A stretch of 64,000 nt of DNA from Sediminibacillus albus (GTDB lineage Bacteria; Bacillota; Bacilli; Bacillales; Amphibacillaceae): assembly GCF_900101125.1 (NCBI RefSeq), contig NZ_FNFL01000001.1, positions 620,001 to 684,000 of the forward strand. Direction: 5' to 3'. Below, piece after piece: positions 13,127 to 21,182 of the stretch. A program made the position numbers and the translations under genes. How positions within the stretch are numbered: position 1 is the first letter of the stretch; each line of letters starts with the position of its first letter. The notes beneath the pieces were generated by a model. It was not told the origin of the DNA. It was given only the letters and a program-made list of their open reading frames with translations, and made no database searches.

Positions 13127-13597
13127 TCATACCACTCCTTATTTTTAAATCCTGTTATGTACGTAAGTTGTTAAAATGAGTTATAGAAAGAAACCTTCTC
13201 CACTAATAAACCCTTTTTCCTAAACAGATACGCTAGATAATATCCCCCGAATCCGTTTTCTTATTCGGTTTCAATCAGAATGAGCCAGTGAATTGTTTTT
13301 AAAAAATGAAACAAATCGTTTCCATTATTCGTCTATATAGGAAGAGGAAACATGATTCAACAAGCAAAGTTTACCTCCCCTTTTTAAACTCTTATTGTTG
13401 TTGTTTCCTCTACAAGCTAGTTATCTCAAAAAAAACAGAGGCATTCACCGTAAAAACCGGTGATGCCTCTGTTTTTAAATTTTACCGCATTGCCCGCTAT
13501 TCAGGGATGTTTAGTTTATCAGCCCTCAGGGTATCTTTAAAAAACATTAGCTAACATTCCGAGTATTTTCAATTTCGTCAAGAAAGGTCGTTAAAAG
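13127..13597. other. Gene-free interval with a bidirectional terminator
   Basis: No credible gene. An 82-codon plus-strand frame at 13306-13554 lacks a ribosome binding site and runs through the terminator hairpin, so it was not accepted. Divergent promoters for the exported protein and the lipoprotein should lie here but are not resolved. Confidence 0.5.
13430..13477. terminator. Long inverted repeat, bidirectional terminator
   Basis: AAAACAGAGGCATTCACCG pairs, with one mismatch, with CGGTGATGCCTCTGTTTT around a 7-nt loop, with A/T tails on both sides. It does not directly follow an annotated gene, so it may end an unrecognised transcript. Confidence 0.65.
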
Positions 13598-13879
13598 ATG
13601 AAAAACAAGTGGGTCTTCTTGATGATCCCTTTGCTAATATTGTTTTCACAAGGGTGCCAGCAGAACGATTATACAGAGAAAATTACAGTTGAAGGCGAAG
13701 TCACACTAATAGAAAAAGAAGAAAACTATATCTATATCGATGGAAACCCTATTATGGTAGAAAATCCTGCTTCCTTTGAAGTCGGCCAAAGAGTGAAAGC
13801 TGAATTAATTGACACCAATGCTGCAAACGAGTGGGATCCCGAACAAATTGTAGTAGAAGATATTGAATTTGAGCAGTAA
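13598..13879 (+). CDS. Small lipoprotein, unknown function
   Basis: A 93-aa protein. The signal peptide ends in the lipobox FSQGC (Cys about residue 20), so it should be lipid-anchored on the outer face of the membrane. The mature part is acidic and probably a small beta-barrel (EKITVEGEVTLIEKEEN, VGQRVKAELID), similar to an OB-like fold, but no family is recognised. It is a single-gene unit with its own terminator. Confidence 0.7.
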   Translation: MKNKWVFLMIPLLILFSQGCQQNDYTEKITVEGEVTLIEKEENYIYIDGNPIMVENPASFEVGQRVKAELIDTNAANEWDPEQIVVEDIEFEQ

Positions 13880-13885
13880 CACTTA

Positions 13886-13925
13886 AAAACGCCCCCAGCC
13901 GTAATATTACGGCTGGGGGCGTTTT
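13886..13925. terminator. Strong bidirectional terminator
   Basis: A perfect 18-bp hairpin: AAAACGCCCCCAGCCGTA is mirrored after a short AT centre, with A and T runs on either side. It serves the lipoprotein gene and the convergent amidinohydrolase gene. Confidence 0.9.
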
Positions 13926-13934
13926 AAGATAACA

Positions 13935-14783
13935 TTATGATTCACGAAGCAATGGAAGTGTACAGCAGCGAAAGGAACCTCCTGATTTTATGATCTCCGT
14001 AATATCTACTTCAATCACTTGGTAACCCCTTCTCTTGAGCTCCTTGTTCACATACTGGTTGACCGGCAGGCTGAATACCCGCTTATCACCGATGCTTAAC
14101 ACATTGGTGCCAAGGCTGAACTGTTCCTCTTTCGAGACTTCTATTAAATCATATCTATCGGCAAGCATATCTATTTCCGATTGTTGGAAGGCCGCTGGAT
14201 AATACAAGGCTTCAGTCGGGGAGACAATATTGAATACACAATCAAGGTGTAGGAATTTTTCTATAAATGGGACGGCCACTACTTCAAAATTAGTAAGCAG
14301 TTTGCTCAAATGTTCAACAGCCTGACGATTGGTACGGTTGCTGAGCCCGACATAAATCACCGGCTCATCAATGATTACATCACCGCCTTCAACCATATTC
14401 CCTATCAAGTTGTAATATGAAATTTCTTCGTCCTCTAGCCATTGCTTAAACTGGTCTTGTTCACCTTTTCTGACATCGCTTGCCATTTCTCCGACAAAAA
14501 TGGTTTCGCCTAACGTGAATCCAATATCACGGGTAAAAACTTGTTCAGGGAATTTTTTATGATAAGGAAGCAGGATGACCTCTACCCCATTCTCCCGCAG
14601 CTTGCTGACAAATGCACGATGCTGGTCAACAGCTTTCTCAATATGGATTCCTTCATTTTTAAAGCGTTTCTGCGCTTCGTTAATTACATCGCGGATAGTC
14701 ATATATTGCGGCTCGCACAATATAACCCTTTGCAGCCGGTCATACTCACTGTAACAATTGGTATGTTTCCTGTTAATCATCAT
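13935..14783 (-). CDS. Arginine deiminase-fold hydrolase (DDAH-like)
   Basis: A 282-aa protein of the amidinotransferase/dimethylarginine dimethylaminohydrolase superfamily, similar to Bacillus YkgA. Such enzymes hydrolyse guanidino compounds (methylarginines, arginine) through a Cys nucleophile. Visible landmarks are NMVEGGDV (substrate acid), FLHLDCVFN (catalytic His) and the C-terminal SGGSFRCCTLPL (nucleophile Cys). The ATG at 14783 is 9 nt after GGAGG. The true substrate cannot be told from sequence. Confidence 0.8.
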   Translation of the reverse strand: MMINRKHTNCYSEYDRLQRVILCEPQYMTIRDVINEAQKRFKNEGIHIEKAVDQHRAFVSKLRENGVEVILLPYHKKFPEQVFTRDIGFTLGETIFVGEMASDVRKGEQDQFKQWLEDEEISYYNLIGNMVEGGDVIIDEPVIYVGLSNRTNRQAVEHLSKLLTNFEVVAVPFIEKFLHLDCVFNIVSPTEALYYPAAFQQSEIDMLADRYDLIEVSKEEQFSLGTNVLSIGDKRVFSLPVNQYVNKELKRRGYQVIEVDITEIIKSGGSFRCCTLPLLRES

Positions 14784-14840
14784 GTTTGCCAACCTCCGAT
14801 AATAAACTTCTTGGTTTATTATGACCGGATATGGATGAAA

Positions 14841-15356
14841 TTATTGTTCAGCGGCATCTAAAACACCAATCAAGCATGCATGCAGAAGCGCAAAACAAAG
14901 TTCCGGATCTTTATATTCATTGTCTCGCACTTTTGTCAGGCATTCCTGTTCCTCCACCCGAATAACCTCGATATGTTCATGCTGCTCCAAACTTTGTCCA
15001 ATATTTTCACCGATGTCTTCACTGTAAAATACATGGGTAATTTCATTAGAAATCCAGGATGCCCCATACATCTCTCCTAAATAACGTATGTCTCCGCATA
15101 GGTAACCTGTTTCCTCCTGGAATTCTCTTTTTGCTGCTGTTTCTAAATCTTCTCCTGGGTTTACGCCACCGCCTGGAAGCTGTATGACTAAATCGTCTAC
15201 CGGTTCTCTGTACTGCTTGATTAAAATGAATTCCTCCCTGTACTTAGCAAGCAAAACAACTGACTCCTGTTCCTTACTTAAAAGATAGGTTCGTCCAAAC
15301 CGGTTCGTAATGATTTGCTGCATGCCTTTATCAATAACGGATTTCTCTTCGCTCAC
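14841..15356 (-). CDS. Nudix hydrolase, ADP-ribose pyrophosphatase-like
   Basis: A 171-aa protein. The Nudix box is complete: GGGVNPGED then REFQEETG, fitting GX5EX7REUXEEXGU, at about residues 61-84. The layout, with IKQYREP just before the box, is typical of NudF/ADP-ribose pyrophosphatases. It may clear ADP-ribose or other nucleoside diphosphate sugars. Substrate uncertain. Confidence 0.8.
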   Translation of the reverse strand: MSEEKSVIDKGMQQIITNRFGRTYLLSKEQESVVLLAKYREEFILIKQYREPVDDLVIQLPGGGVNPGEDLETAAKREFQEETGYLCGDIRYLGEMYGASWISNEITHVFYSEDIGENIGQSLEQHEHIEVIRVEEQECLTKVRDNEYKDPELCFALLHACLIGVLDAAEQ

Positions 15357-15403
15357 TCTCTCCCTCCTCCTTAGAAACTCAGTGTTTAGACCGGTTTATC
15401 TGC

Positions 15404-16234
15404 CTATGCTTCTGCACGATTAAATCGAATGGTAGCAAACAAGACAAAAATAATGCTTAAAACAGCAACGACCAGAATTTCTTCAGAAAAAGTAATAACA
15501 TGATTGAATATCGATAGATTTAACCCCATAGCTTCCCGCAAGGCTGGTTCCATTTGTTCCGGCTGCAGGATAATCTTTTTAAACATGTCGACCGAATAAG
15601 TTAGCGGGTTGATTTTAACAAGAAAGTCCATCCATGCCGGCATTCCGCTTAAAGGGAACAGTGCCCCCGATAGAAAAAGCATCGGAAAAATTAATACTTG
15701 GATGACCATCTGAAAACCTTGGGACGTTTTCAGGCTGGTAGCAATCAGTAAGCCGATGGAAGAAATCGCAAATGCCACTAAAAACATTACTGGGATCAGT
15801 TTTAATATAATGGGAATCGTGATTGTGACACCGATAAAAGGAACAAACACGAGCATCATTAATCCTTGAAACAAGGCAACCGTACTTCCTCCCAATACTT
15901 TACCGATCGCGATTGATGTTCTGGACATAGGAGACACCAGAATTTCGCGCAAGTAGCCAAACTCCCTGTCCTGTACAACGGACAGGGCCGAGAAAATAGC
16001 TGTGTTAAACACGGTCATACCAATAATTCCGGGAAACATGAATTCTACAAAGTTAAAATCACTTAATGGACCAGATGCAGCCTCTCCGCCCATCATTGAA
16101 CCGATAGCCCCACTCATCCCGCTTCCGAATAATATTAAGAACATAAAAGGCATCGCAAAAGAACCGATCAGTCTCGCCTTGTCCCTGAAAAACTTTAAAA
16201 CATCCCGCTGCCAAATTGCATAGATAGCTTCCAT
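15404..16234 (-). CDS. ABC-2 type exporter permease
   Basis: A 276-aa protein with six predicted helices and the ABC-2 permease signature (REILVSPMSRTSIAIGKVLGG), like DrrB/YadH-type drug or polysaccharide exporters. It is separated by 1 bp from the ATPase gene, and a MarR repressor heads the same transcript, so a drug or toxic lipid efflux role is likely. Confidence 0.85.
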   Translation of the reverse strand: MEAIYAIWQRDVLKFFRDKARLIGSFAMPFMFLILFGSGMSGAIGSMMGGEAASGPLSDFNFVEFMFPGIIGMTVFNTAIFSALSVVQDREFGYLREILVSPMSRTSIAIGKVLGGSTVALFQGLMMLVFVPFIGVTITIPIILKLIPVMFLVAFAISSIGLLIATSLKTSQGFQMVIQVLIFPMLFLSGALFPLSGMPAWMDFLVKINPLTYSVDMFKKIILQPEQMEPALREAMGLNLSIFNHVITFSEEILVVAVLSIIFVLFATIRFNRAEA

Positions 16235-16235
16235 C

Positions 16236-17207
16236 CTAGTGCGGCCCCCTTTTCAAATGCTTCATCTTGTCTTTTCCTGAGACTGTTTCTTCCCTGATTT
16301 CTCTTCCAGTTAGCGTCAAAAAGACATCATTTAAAGTAGGCCTCCGCAAATTGACGGTACAAATAGGGATATCAAACTCTTTTACAAATTTGACGAGAAA
16401 TTCGCTCCCCTTGTCCACCTGAAATGTCAGTGCCTGGCCGGCAGCAGTAACCTCTACACTGTACATTTCCTCTAGCAACGCCTCGGCAGCCTGGTTATTT
16501 TCCGTTTCAACTTCAATTATATCTCCGCCAACATTAGTCTTTAATTGATCAGGAGTATCAAGCGCAATTAATTTTCCTTGGTCCATAACGGCAACCCTAT
16601 CGCAAATTTCTGCTTCATCCATGTAATGGGTCGTTAAGAATATAGTGATTCCTGCTTTCTTCTTCAGCCTTAAAATATATTCCCAAATATGATTGCGCGT
16701 CTGGGGATCCAGCCCTACGGTAGGTTCATCTAAAAATAAAACTCTAGGATAGTGGAGCAGACCTCGGGCTATTTCCAACCGACGTTTCATGCCTCCAGAA
16801 AATGTTTCCACGATATTTGCCCGTTTATCAGTCAAATCGACTATTTCCAAAACTTCCTGAATCCTTTCCTTCCGCTTATCCTTGGCCACCCCGTAAAACT
16901 TACAATGCAGCAGCAGATTTTCATTGGCTGTCAGCTTTTCATCAAGCGTAGATTCTTGAAATATCAATCCGATACTCGCGCGGACTTTGTTTTTTTCTTC
17001 TACAATATCGTATCCATTGATGCTCGCCTTGCCCTCAGATGGTTTGATAATAGTAGAAAGCATGTTAATAGTTGTACTTTTTCCTGCCCCATTAGGTCCC
17101 AGAAAACCGAAAATTTCTCCTTCTTCTACTTGAAGATCCACCCCTGTTACTGCTTCAAATTTCTTATACCTCTTCTTCAATCCGCTGACTTCGACGATAT
17201 GACCCAT
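16236..17207 (-). CDS. ABC exporter ATPase (DrrA-like)
   Basis: A 323-aa ATPase. Walker A GPNGAGKST, signature FSGGMKRRLEIARG, Walker B VLFLDEPTVGLD and the switch-region TTHYMDEAE are intact. The C-terminal extension (about 225-310) is typical of the DrrA daunorubicin-resistance family. The ATG at 17207 follows AAGGGGGAGCTGC; a longer frame upstream has no Shine-Dalgarno. Acts with the adjacent permease. Confidence 0.9.
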   Translation of the reverse strand: MGHIVEVSGLKKRYKKFEAVTGVDLQVEEGEIFGFLGPNGAGKSTTINMLSTIIKPSEGKASINGYDIVEEKNKVRASIGLIFQESTLDEKLTANENLLLHCKFYGVAKDKRKERIQEVLEIVDLTDKRANIVETFSGGMKRRLEIARGLLHYPRVLFLDEPTVGLDPQTRNHIWEYILRLKKKAGITIFLTTHYMDEAEICDRVAVMDQGKLIALDTPDQLKTNVGGDIIEVETENNQAAEALLEEMYSVEVTAAGQALTFQVDKGSEFLVKFVKEFDIPICTVNLRRPTLNDVFLTLTGREIREETVSGKDKMKHLKRGPH

Positions 17208-17229
17208 GCAGCTCCCCCTTTTTTCCAAC

Positions 17230-17658
17230 TTATTTTTCGAGCAGGCGCTTCAATGTTGCTAGTCCTTTAATAATTTGTTCAATCTCTTCATCGCTTGCCC
17301 CTTTCACCATATTATTTAAATAAGAATGAACGAGCCCATAAACAGAAGTCTGAAGCGCTTCCGCCTTTTCAGTAAGCAAAATATAAACAATCCGCTTATC
17401 CTTGTCATCCCTTTTTCTCTGAATATATCCCTGCTGCTCCAGGCGGTCAAGCACACCAGAAATAGTGCTGTTGGCTAAATTCATTTTTCTGCTGATTTCA
17501 CTCACTTTCAGCCTGTTCTTCTCCCCAAGCAGATGTATAATCATGATTTGCAGAGGAGTTAAATTATTATCAGCCATTTCTTTTCGCAAATCTTTTTTCA
17601 TCAGCTGCTGTATCTCTTTTAACAGCTCATAGATTTCTATTCCAGTTTTTTCAGCCAA
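17230..17658 (-). CDS. MarR-family transcriptional regulator
   Basis: About 142 aa, a winged-helix repressor: LKVSEISRKMNLANSTISGVLDRLEQQGYIQRKRDDKDKR spans the recognition helix and wing (broken here only in description). The TTG at 17658 is 6 nt after GAGGAGG; an ATG two codons upstream touches the Shine-Dalgarno and is less likely. It is the first gene of the MarR-ATPase-permease operon and probably autorepresses it. Two AAATATTT blocks at about 17690-17713 are possible operator elements. Confidence 0.85.
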   Translation of the reverse strand: MAEKTGIEIYELLKEIQQLMKKDLRKEMADNNLTPLQIMIIHLLGEKNRLKVSEISRKMNLANSTISGVLDRLEQQGYIQRKRDDKDKRIVYILLTEKAEALQTSVYGLVHSYLNNMVKGASDEEIEQIIKGLATLKRLLEK

Positions 17659-17840
17659 AAACATCCTCCTCTGCCGAAAGTATGTATAAAAATATTTCGC
17701 TTCCTAAATATTTTACCATTAAAAAAAACTGGTATTCTAATAAAAATATGCCACAAAATCCCCACTTTTCGACAAAATTTATTATAATAAAGCAAAGGCA
17801 TACAATTAACAATATTATCTTCTAAGGATGGTACTTACAT

Positions 17841-19346
17841 ATGGACTTTCAGAATTTAAGGGCACGGCTGCTGATTCATTACTTTATCGGTTCTATTGTA
17901 TCTGTATTTGGTTTCGGGGTTGTTTTCATCTTTCATACATTAGAGTTTTCTTCCAGCGAATCATTGCTGCTGTTTTGGATTATTGTTTTTTCTTTTATAA
18001 ATATGATTATTCTAGAATTCCTGGCATTCTCTAAACAAATTAAGCCTGTTAAAACTGCCTTAACAGCTGCATCGCCTAGCCTGGTTCAGCTGCGGACGGC
18101 CTATAAACGCTGCCTTGATTTTCCAATTCTCACTTTTCGCAGGATTATGCTTCCGCATTTCCTTGGCGTAACAGTCCCGGCTACTTTCCTTGTCATTGGT
18201 TTAATTTTCACCGACAGACTGAATGTACCTTATGTTTATGTACCAATTGCATGTGCTGCGGCCTTTTTAGTCGCCTCTATGCACGGAATGATCGAGTTTT
18301 TCCTCACTACAAGAGCCATGCTACCTACCATGCGGAAATTAAACAAGAAAGCTTCGCTGCTTTTTCATCAAGATATTTCCCAAGGGCACGGTACCTATTT
18401 CTCGATTCGGAAAAAGTTTTTTATCAGTGCAATGTTTCTAAGTATATTTCCAACGCTGCTATTTGCAGTGGCCACTATTGCAAGATTGAATGAGTATCAA
18501 TCCCATTTGTTGGCGGAATACACTAGTTGGGCAGCTGTTGTGATTATTATAGCCTTTTTCTTTGCTGTTCTTGGTTCGATATTATTGACCAAGGACATAC
18601 TGGCTCCTCTGGAACAGCTGGAATATGGGCTGCGGGGAGTTCAAAATGAAAATATCAGGAAACTGGAAAACTATTATTCGGATGAATTTTCCAAATTGAT
18701 CAGCGGATTTAATCATATGGCCGATTCTATACTGGAAAAACAAAATATGAATGAGCAGCTAAATGATAGTTTTTTTACAGTATTTGCTGCCACGCTCGAT
18801 GCTAGAGATCCTTATACAGCCGGGCATTCTCTCAGGGTTGCTGAATATGCCCAGCAAATCGGCAGAAAAGCAGAACTATCTAAAGAAAAACTATCTTTAT
18901 TAAAAAAAGCAGCACTTTTACACGATATTGGGAAAATTGGAATAAGAGATGAAATTTTACTTAAAGACGGAAAACTGACTGTTACGGAGTATGAAACAAT
19001 TAAACTGCATCCCCTTATTGGGGCAGAAATTTTACAGGAAATCAAACCAAAGGAAGCAATGGAGCCACTTTTGCCAGGTGTACGCCATCATCATGAAAGA
19101 TTTGATGGGGATGGTTATCCCGATGGACTTGCAGGTTATGATATCCCTGAATTTGGAAGGATATTGGCAGTAGCAGATGGATTCGATGCAATGACCTCTG
19201 ACCGTAATTACAGGAAAGGAATGCCGGTGGATAAAGCTTTACGCATATTGAGGGACGGTAAGGGGAGCCAGTGGGACCCTTACTATGTCGATTTGTTCCT
19301 GGCCTGTATAAAGGAAACGGAGTTGAAGAAAGCAGCGAATCAATAG
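17841..19346 (+). CDS. Membrane HD-GYP phosphodiesterase
   Basis: A 501-aa protein. Six hydrophobic segments fall in residues about 10-240, then a HAMP-like linker (about 245-300) and a C-terminal HD-GYP domain (about 305-490). The motifs ARDPYTAGHSLRVAEYA, LLHDIGKIGI, HHERFDGDGYPDGL and DGFDAMTSDRNYRKGM are complete. HD-GYP domains hydrolyse cyclic di-GMP to pGpG/GMP. The membrane part resembles a sensor of unknown signal. The gene is monocistronic, opposite the MarR operon. Confidence 0.88.
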   Translation: MDFQNLRARLLIHYFIGSIVSVFGFGVVFIFHTLEFSSSESLLLFWIIVFSFINMIILEFLAFSKQIKPVKTALTAASPSLVQLRTAYKRCLDFPILTFRRIMLPHFLGVTVPATFLVIGLIFTDRLNVPYVYVPIACAAAFLVASMHGMIEFFLTTRAMLPTMRKLNKKASLLFHQDISQGHGTYFSIRKKFFISAMFLSIFPTLLFAVATIARLNEYQSHLLAEYTSWAAVVIIIAFFFAVLGSILLTKDILAPLEQLEYGLRGVQNENIRKLENYYSDEFSKLISGFNHMADSILEKQNMNEQLNDSFFTVFAATLDARDPYTAGHSLRVAEYAQQIGRKAELSKEKLSLLKKAALLHDIGKIGIRDEILLKDGKLTVTEYETIKLHPLIGAEILQEIKPKEAMEPLLPGVRHHHERFDGDGYPDGLAGYDIPEFGRILAVADGFDAMTSDRNYRKGMPVDKALRILRDGKGSQWDPYYVDLFLACIKETELKKAANQ

Positions 19347-19361
19347 ATGAGCAATCGAAAC

Positions 19362-19481
19362 CAAATAAAAAAAGCCTCCTGTCCTGGCAGGAGGCTTTAC
19401 GTTTGCGGCGAAAGACCGTCGACCACATTCGACGTTTAGCTCAAGGCAAATCTTATCGTCTTACGCAAATTAGCTCATCGC
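19362..19481 (-). ncRNA. Candidate structured small RNA, unassigned
   Basis: A complete small transcription unit of about 120 nt. It has a promoter (19488-19516), a likely start at G19481 and a strong terminator (AAAGCCTCCTG paired with CAGGAGGCTTT, then a T-run, 19364-19398). In between, the RNA folds compactly: TTTGCG pairs with CGCAAA, AAGAC with GTCTT, and CGTCGA with TCGACG around ATGTGG. There is no coding frame of note. It lies between the convergent HD-GYP and F1-beta-like genes. I do not recognise a known RNA family. It might be a trans-acting regulator. Confidence 0.55.
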
Positions 19482-19487
19482 TTTAAT

Positions 19488-19516
19488 AATATAACATGAT
19501 CTGCCAGGAAACTCAA
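19488..19516 (-). promoter_or_regulatory. Sigma-A promoter of the candidate small RNA
   Basis: On the minus strand: TTGAGT (19516-19511), a 17-bp spacer and TATATT (19493-19488). This gives a start about 7 nt downstream at 19481. Confidence 0.6.
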
Positions 19517-19547
19517 CTGTGTTTATTTTTTGCCTGCCCAGGAAAAT

Positions 19548-20594
19548 CTATCTTAATTCTCCTGTGAACTTCAAGAGATTAATGTCCATTTCGTCTGTAT
19601 CACCTTGCAGAATTGCCTTCACATCTTTGATGGTTGTTGCCAAAGAAACGGATTTCCCCACCTGCCTGGTGAAATTCTCTGCCACGAAAAATGGCTGTGT
19701 TAAATAAGCTTCAAGCCTTTCTCCCCGGACATAATCCAGGCGGTCATATTCAGAAATACCATCAGGTCCTCTATTGTTAATCAAAAACCTTAATTCTTTG
19801 TACCTCCGGAGTGTTTTTCTGGCCTTTTGCTGTATTTCCAAATGACTGCTTTCGACAAGTAGTCCTTCCAGGACTGTGGAAGTTGAAGTCAAAGGATTTA
19901 CCGCAGGAAAAGCGTGCTTTGCAGCAAGCTCCATATCAAAATCCCAGAGGGTATCCAATGGTCCATAAGGTAATTCTTGATCAACTGCCTCGCCACTGGT
20001 GTCTACAATGGCAACAGTCATCTCCCGAAAATCATTTTCATTAATACGTTCTTCCAATCGGAAAAATTCTTCTGACAGATATAGATTACGGTCAACTCCT
20101 AAAATAAACTCTCCCGCTTGTTGATAAGCTTTTATTTTATCAAAAATTTCATCGGTATTGCTGCTGTAAAAGTCCGATTCTGTTAACACATCGGCAATAC
20201 TGGTCTCTTTATCATCAGCTAAGAAGACTGTTGAAAACCCTTTCTTTTTTAGGCGGTGAAATACTTCGGCCAGCACTACCATCTGGCCCATCCCAGGCCG
20301 GGCGATAAGTCATATTTTTCCTCCCCTAACTAATGGTGCAAACAAGTCTAATGTTTTTATACCTGTTTCCAGCATGCTTTCTCCCCCCTTTTTGATAATC
20401 AATTCATCTACCGAGCATTCTGCCAGAGAAGCTAAACGAACCAGTGTCTGGACTTCGGCACGTGCTAATGGGATTTTTCCCGTACATAGATTGGATACTG
20501 TTGCCGGTCTTAAACCGGCTGAACGAGCAGCGACCGTTAAGTTCGGGACCCGTTTACGCAGCAGGTCAACATTTAATTTAATATCATCCTTCAA
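19548..20594 (-). CDS. HTH + F1-ATPase-beta-like protein, in-frame UGA (Sec95)
   Basis: Two frames joined by one TGA (20312-20310) give a 348-aa protein. Residues 1-70 are a Cro/XRE-type helix-turn-helix (TVAARSAGLRPATVSNLC). Residues 74-348 resemble F1-ATPase beta: ETGIKTLDLFAPLVRGGKI, then Sec95, then LIARPGMGQM at the P-loop, and later FPAVNPLTSTSTVLEG and LTQPFFVAENFT. In F1-beta the UGA position is Gly (GGKIGLFGGAGVGKT) and GKT becomes GQM, so the Walker A is degenerate. The N-terminal beta-barrel and part of the nucleotide domain are missing. It starts at TTG after GGGGGGTGGG. Homology continues in frame across the UGA, a hairpin follows and SelABD are encoded nearby, so Sec insertion is favoured over a pseudogene. 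Function unknown, perhaps redox or metal sensing by a retooled ATPase fold. Confidence 0.75.
20268..20288 (-). promoter_or_regulatory. Candidate SECIS hairpin of the F1-beta-like gene
   Basis: GGCCAG and CTGGCC form a perfect 6-bp stem with a 9-nt loop starting 28 nt after the TGA, within the range of bacterial SECIS elements. A nearer alternative, CTGG-GATGGG-CCAG, puts a G-rich loop 18 nt after the TGA. Confidence 0.5.
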
Positions 20595-20616
20595 AATCCC
20601 ACCCCCCTTACTCTAT

Positions 20617-20645
20617 ATAGTAATTATAGTTACTTTGAAAAGCAA
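20617..20645 (-). promoter_or_regulatory. Promoter with overlapping operator-like palindrome
   Basis: TTGCTT (20645-20640), a 17-bp spacer and TACTAT (20622-20617) precede the F1-beta-like gene. AGTAACTATAATTACT (20634-20619) is a near-perfect palindrome covering the -10. Since the gene product begins with an XRE-type HTH, autoregulation through this site is a reasonable inference. Confidence 0.5.
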
Positions 20646-20766
20646 TAGTTAAAATGAATGGAAGAAATATTTAAACAATTGCTTAGAAATGCGGAAAGCA
20701 TGTCATAGGCTGTCCCCCATATGGCATATGGTAATAAAAATAAGTTGCAATGATAGGAGGGTTCAT

Positions 20767-21132
20767 ATGCGAATGACTGTCCATTCTCTTCAACTGATCC
20801 GCTACGGTGTTGCCTACGTGTTTATCATATCCGGGCTGCTTAAATTGCTTGACCCTGGTTTTACCACTGTGTTTGCCCAAATTGGCTTTCCAAGCCCTGC
20901 AACAGCTGTATTGCTGATTGCATTGACGGAAATTATTTGCGGCGGTTTTATCCTATTCCAATTTTATGTTAAAAGAGCAGCAATTCCCTTGCTGGTTATT
21001 ATGATAGGCGCTTTATTATTAACAAAAGTCCCTGCCTTACATTCAGGGTTTTTCCAATTCGCCTTTGATGCCCGGCTGGATATTATCATGATTATCATGC
21101 TAGCTGTGCTCTGGCGAAATTACATTAAATAA
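20767..21132 (+). CDS. DoxX-family membrane protein
   Basis: A 121-aa protein with four predicted helices, the DoxX/TQO small-subunit-like fold. The N-terminal RYGVAYVFIISGLLKLLDPG and the ALTEIICGGFILF helix fit the family. The ATG at 20767 has AGGAGGG upstream; the open frame further 5' has none. Family members are linked to oxidative-stress or thiol metabolism complexes, but the role here is unknown. It is divergent from the F1-beta-like gene and shares its upstream region. Confidence 0.75.
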   Translation: MRMTVHSLQLIRYGVAYVFIISGLLKLLDPGFTTVFAQIGFPSPATAVLLIALTEIICGGFILFQFYVKRAAIPLLVIMIGALLLTKVPALHSGFFQFAFDARLDIIMIIMLAVLWRNYIK

Positions 21133-21133
21133 A

Positions 21134-21182
21134 ACAAAGCAGGGATAAGCCGGCACAGCAGCCTTCCCTGCTTTGTTTATTT
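21134..21182. terminator. Bidirectional terminator
   Basis: AAACAAAGCAGGGA and TCCCTGCTTTGTTT are separated by about 20 nt, between the convergent doxX-like and yfhO-like genes. The right arm overlaps the last codons of the latter. Confidence 0.8.

Noticed and set aside
13306-13554. 82-codon plus-strand frame
   Set aside because: No ribosome binding site, and it runs through a strong terminator hairpin.
20310-20594. HTH frame ending at TGA and following frame taken as two genes or a nonsense pseudogene
   Set aside because: The F1-beta-like sequence runs in frame straight through the TGA, the second part has no ribosome binding site, and the region encodes full Sec machinery; a Sec codon explains it better.
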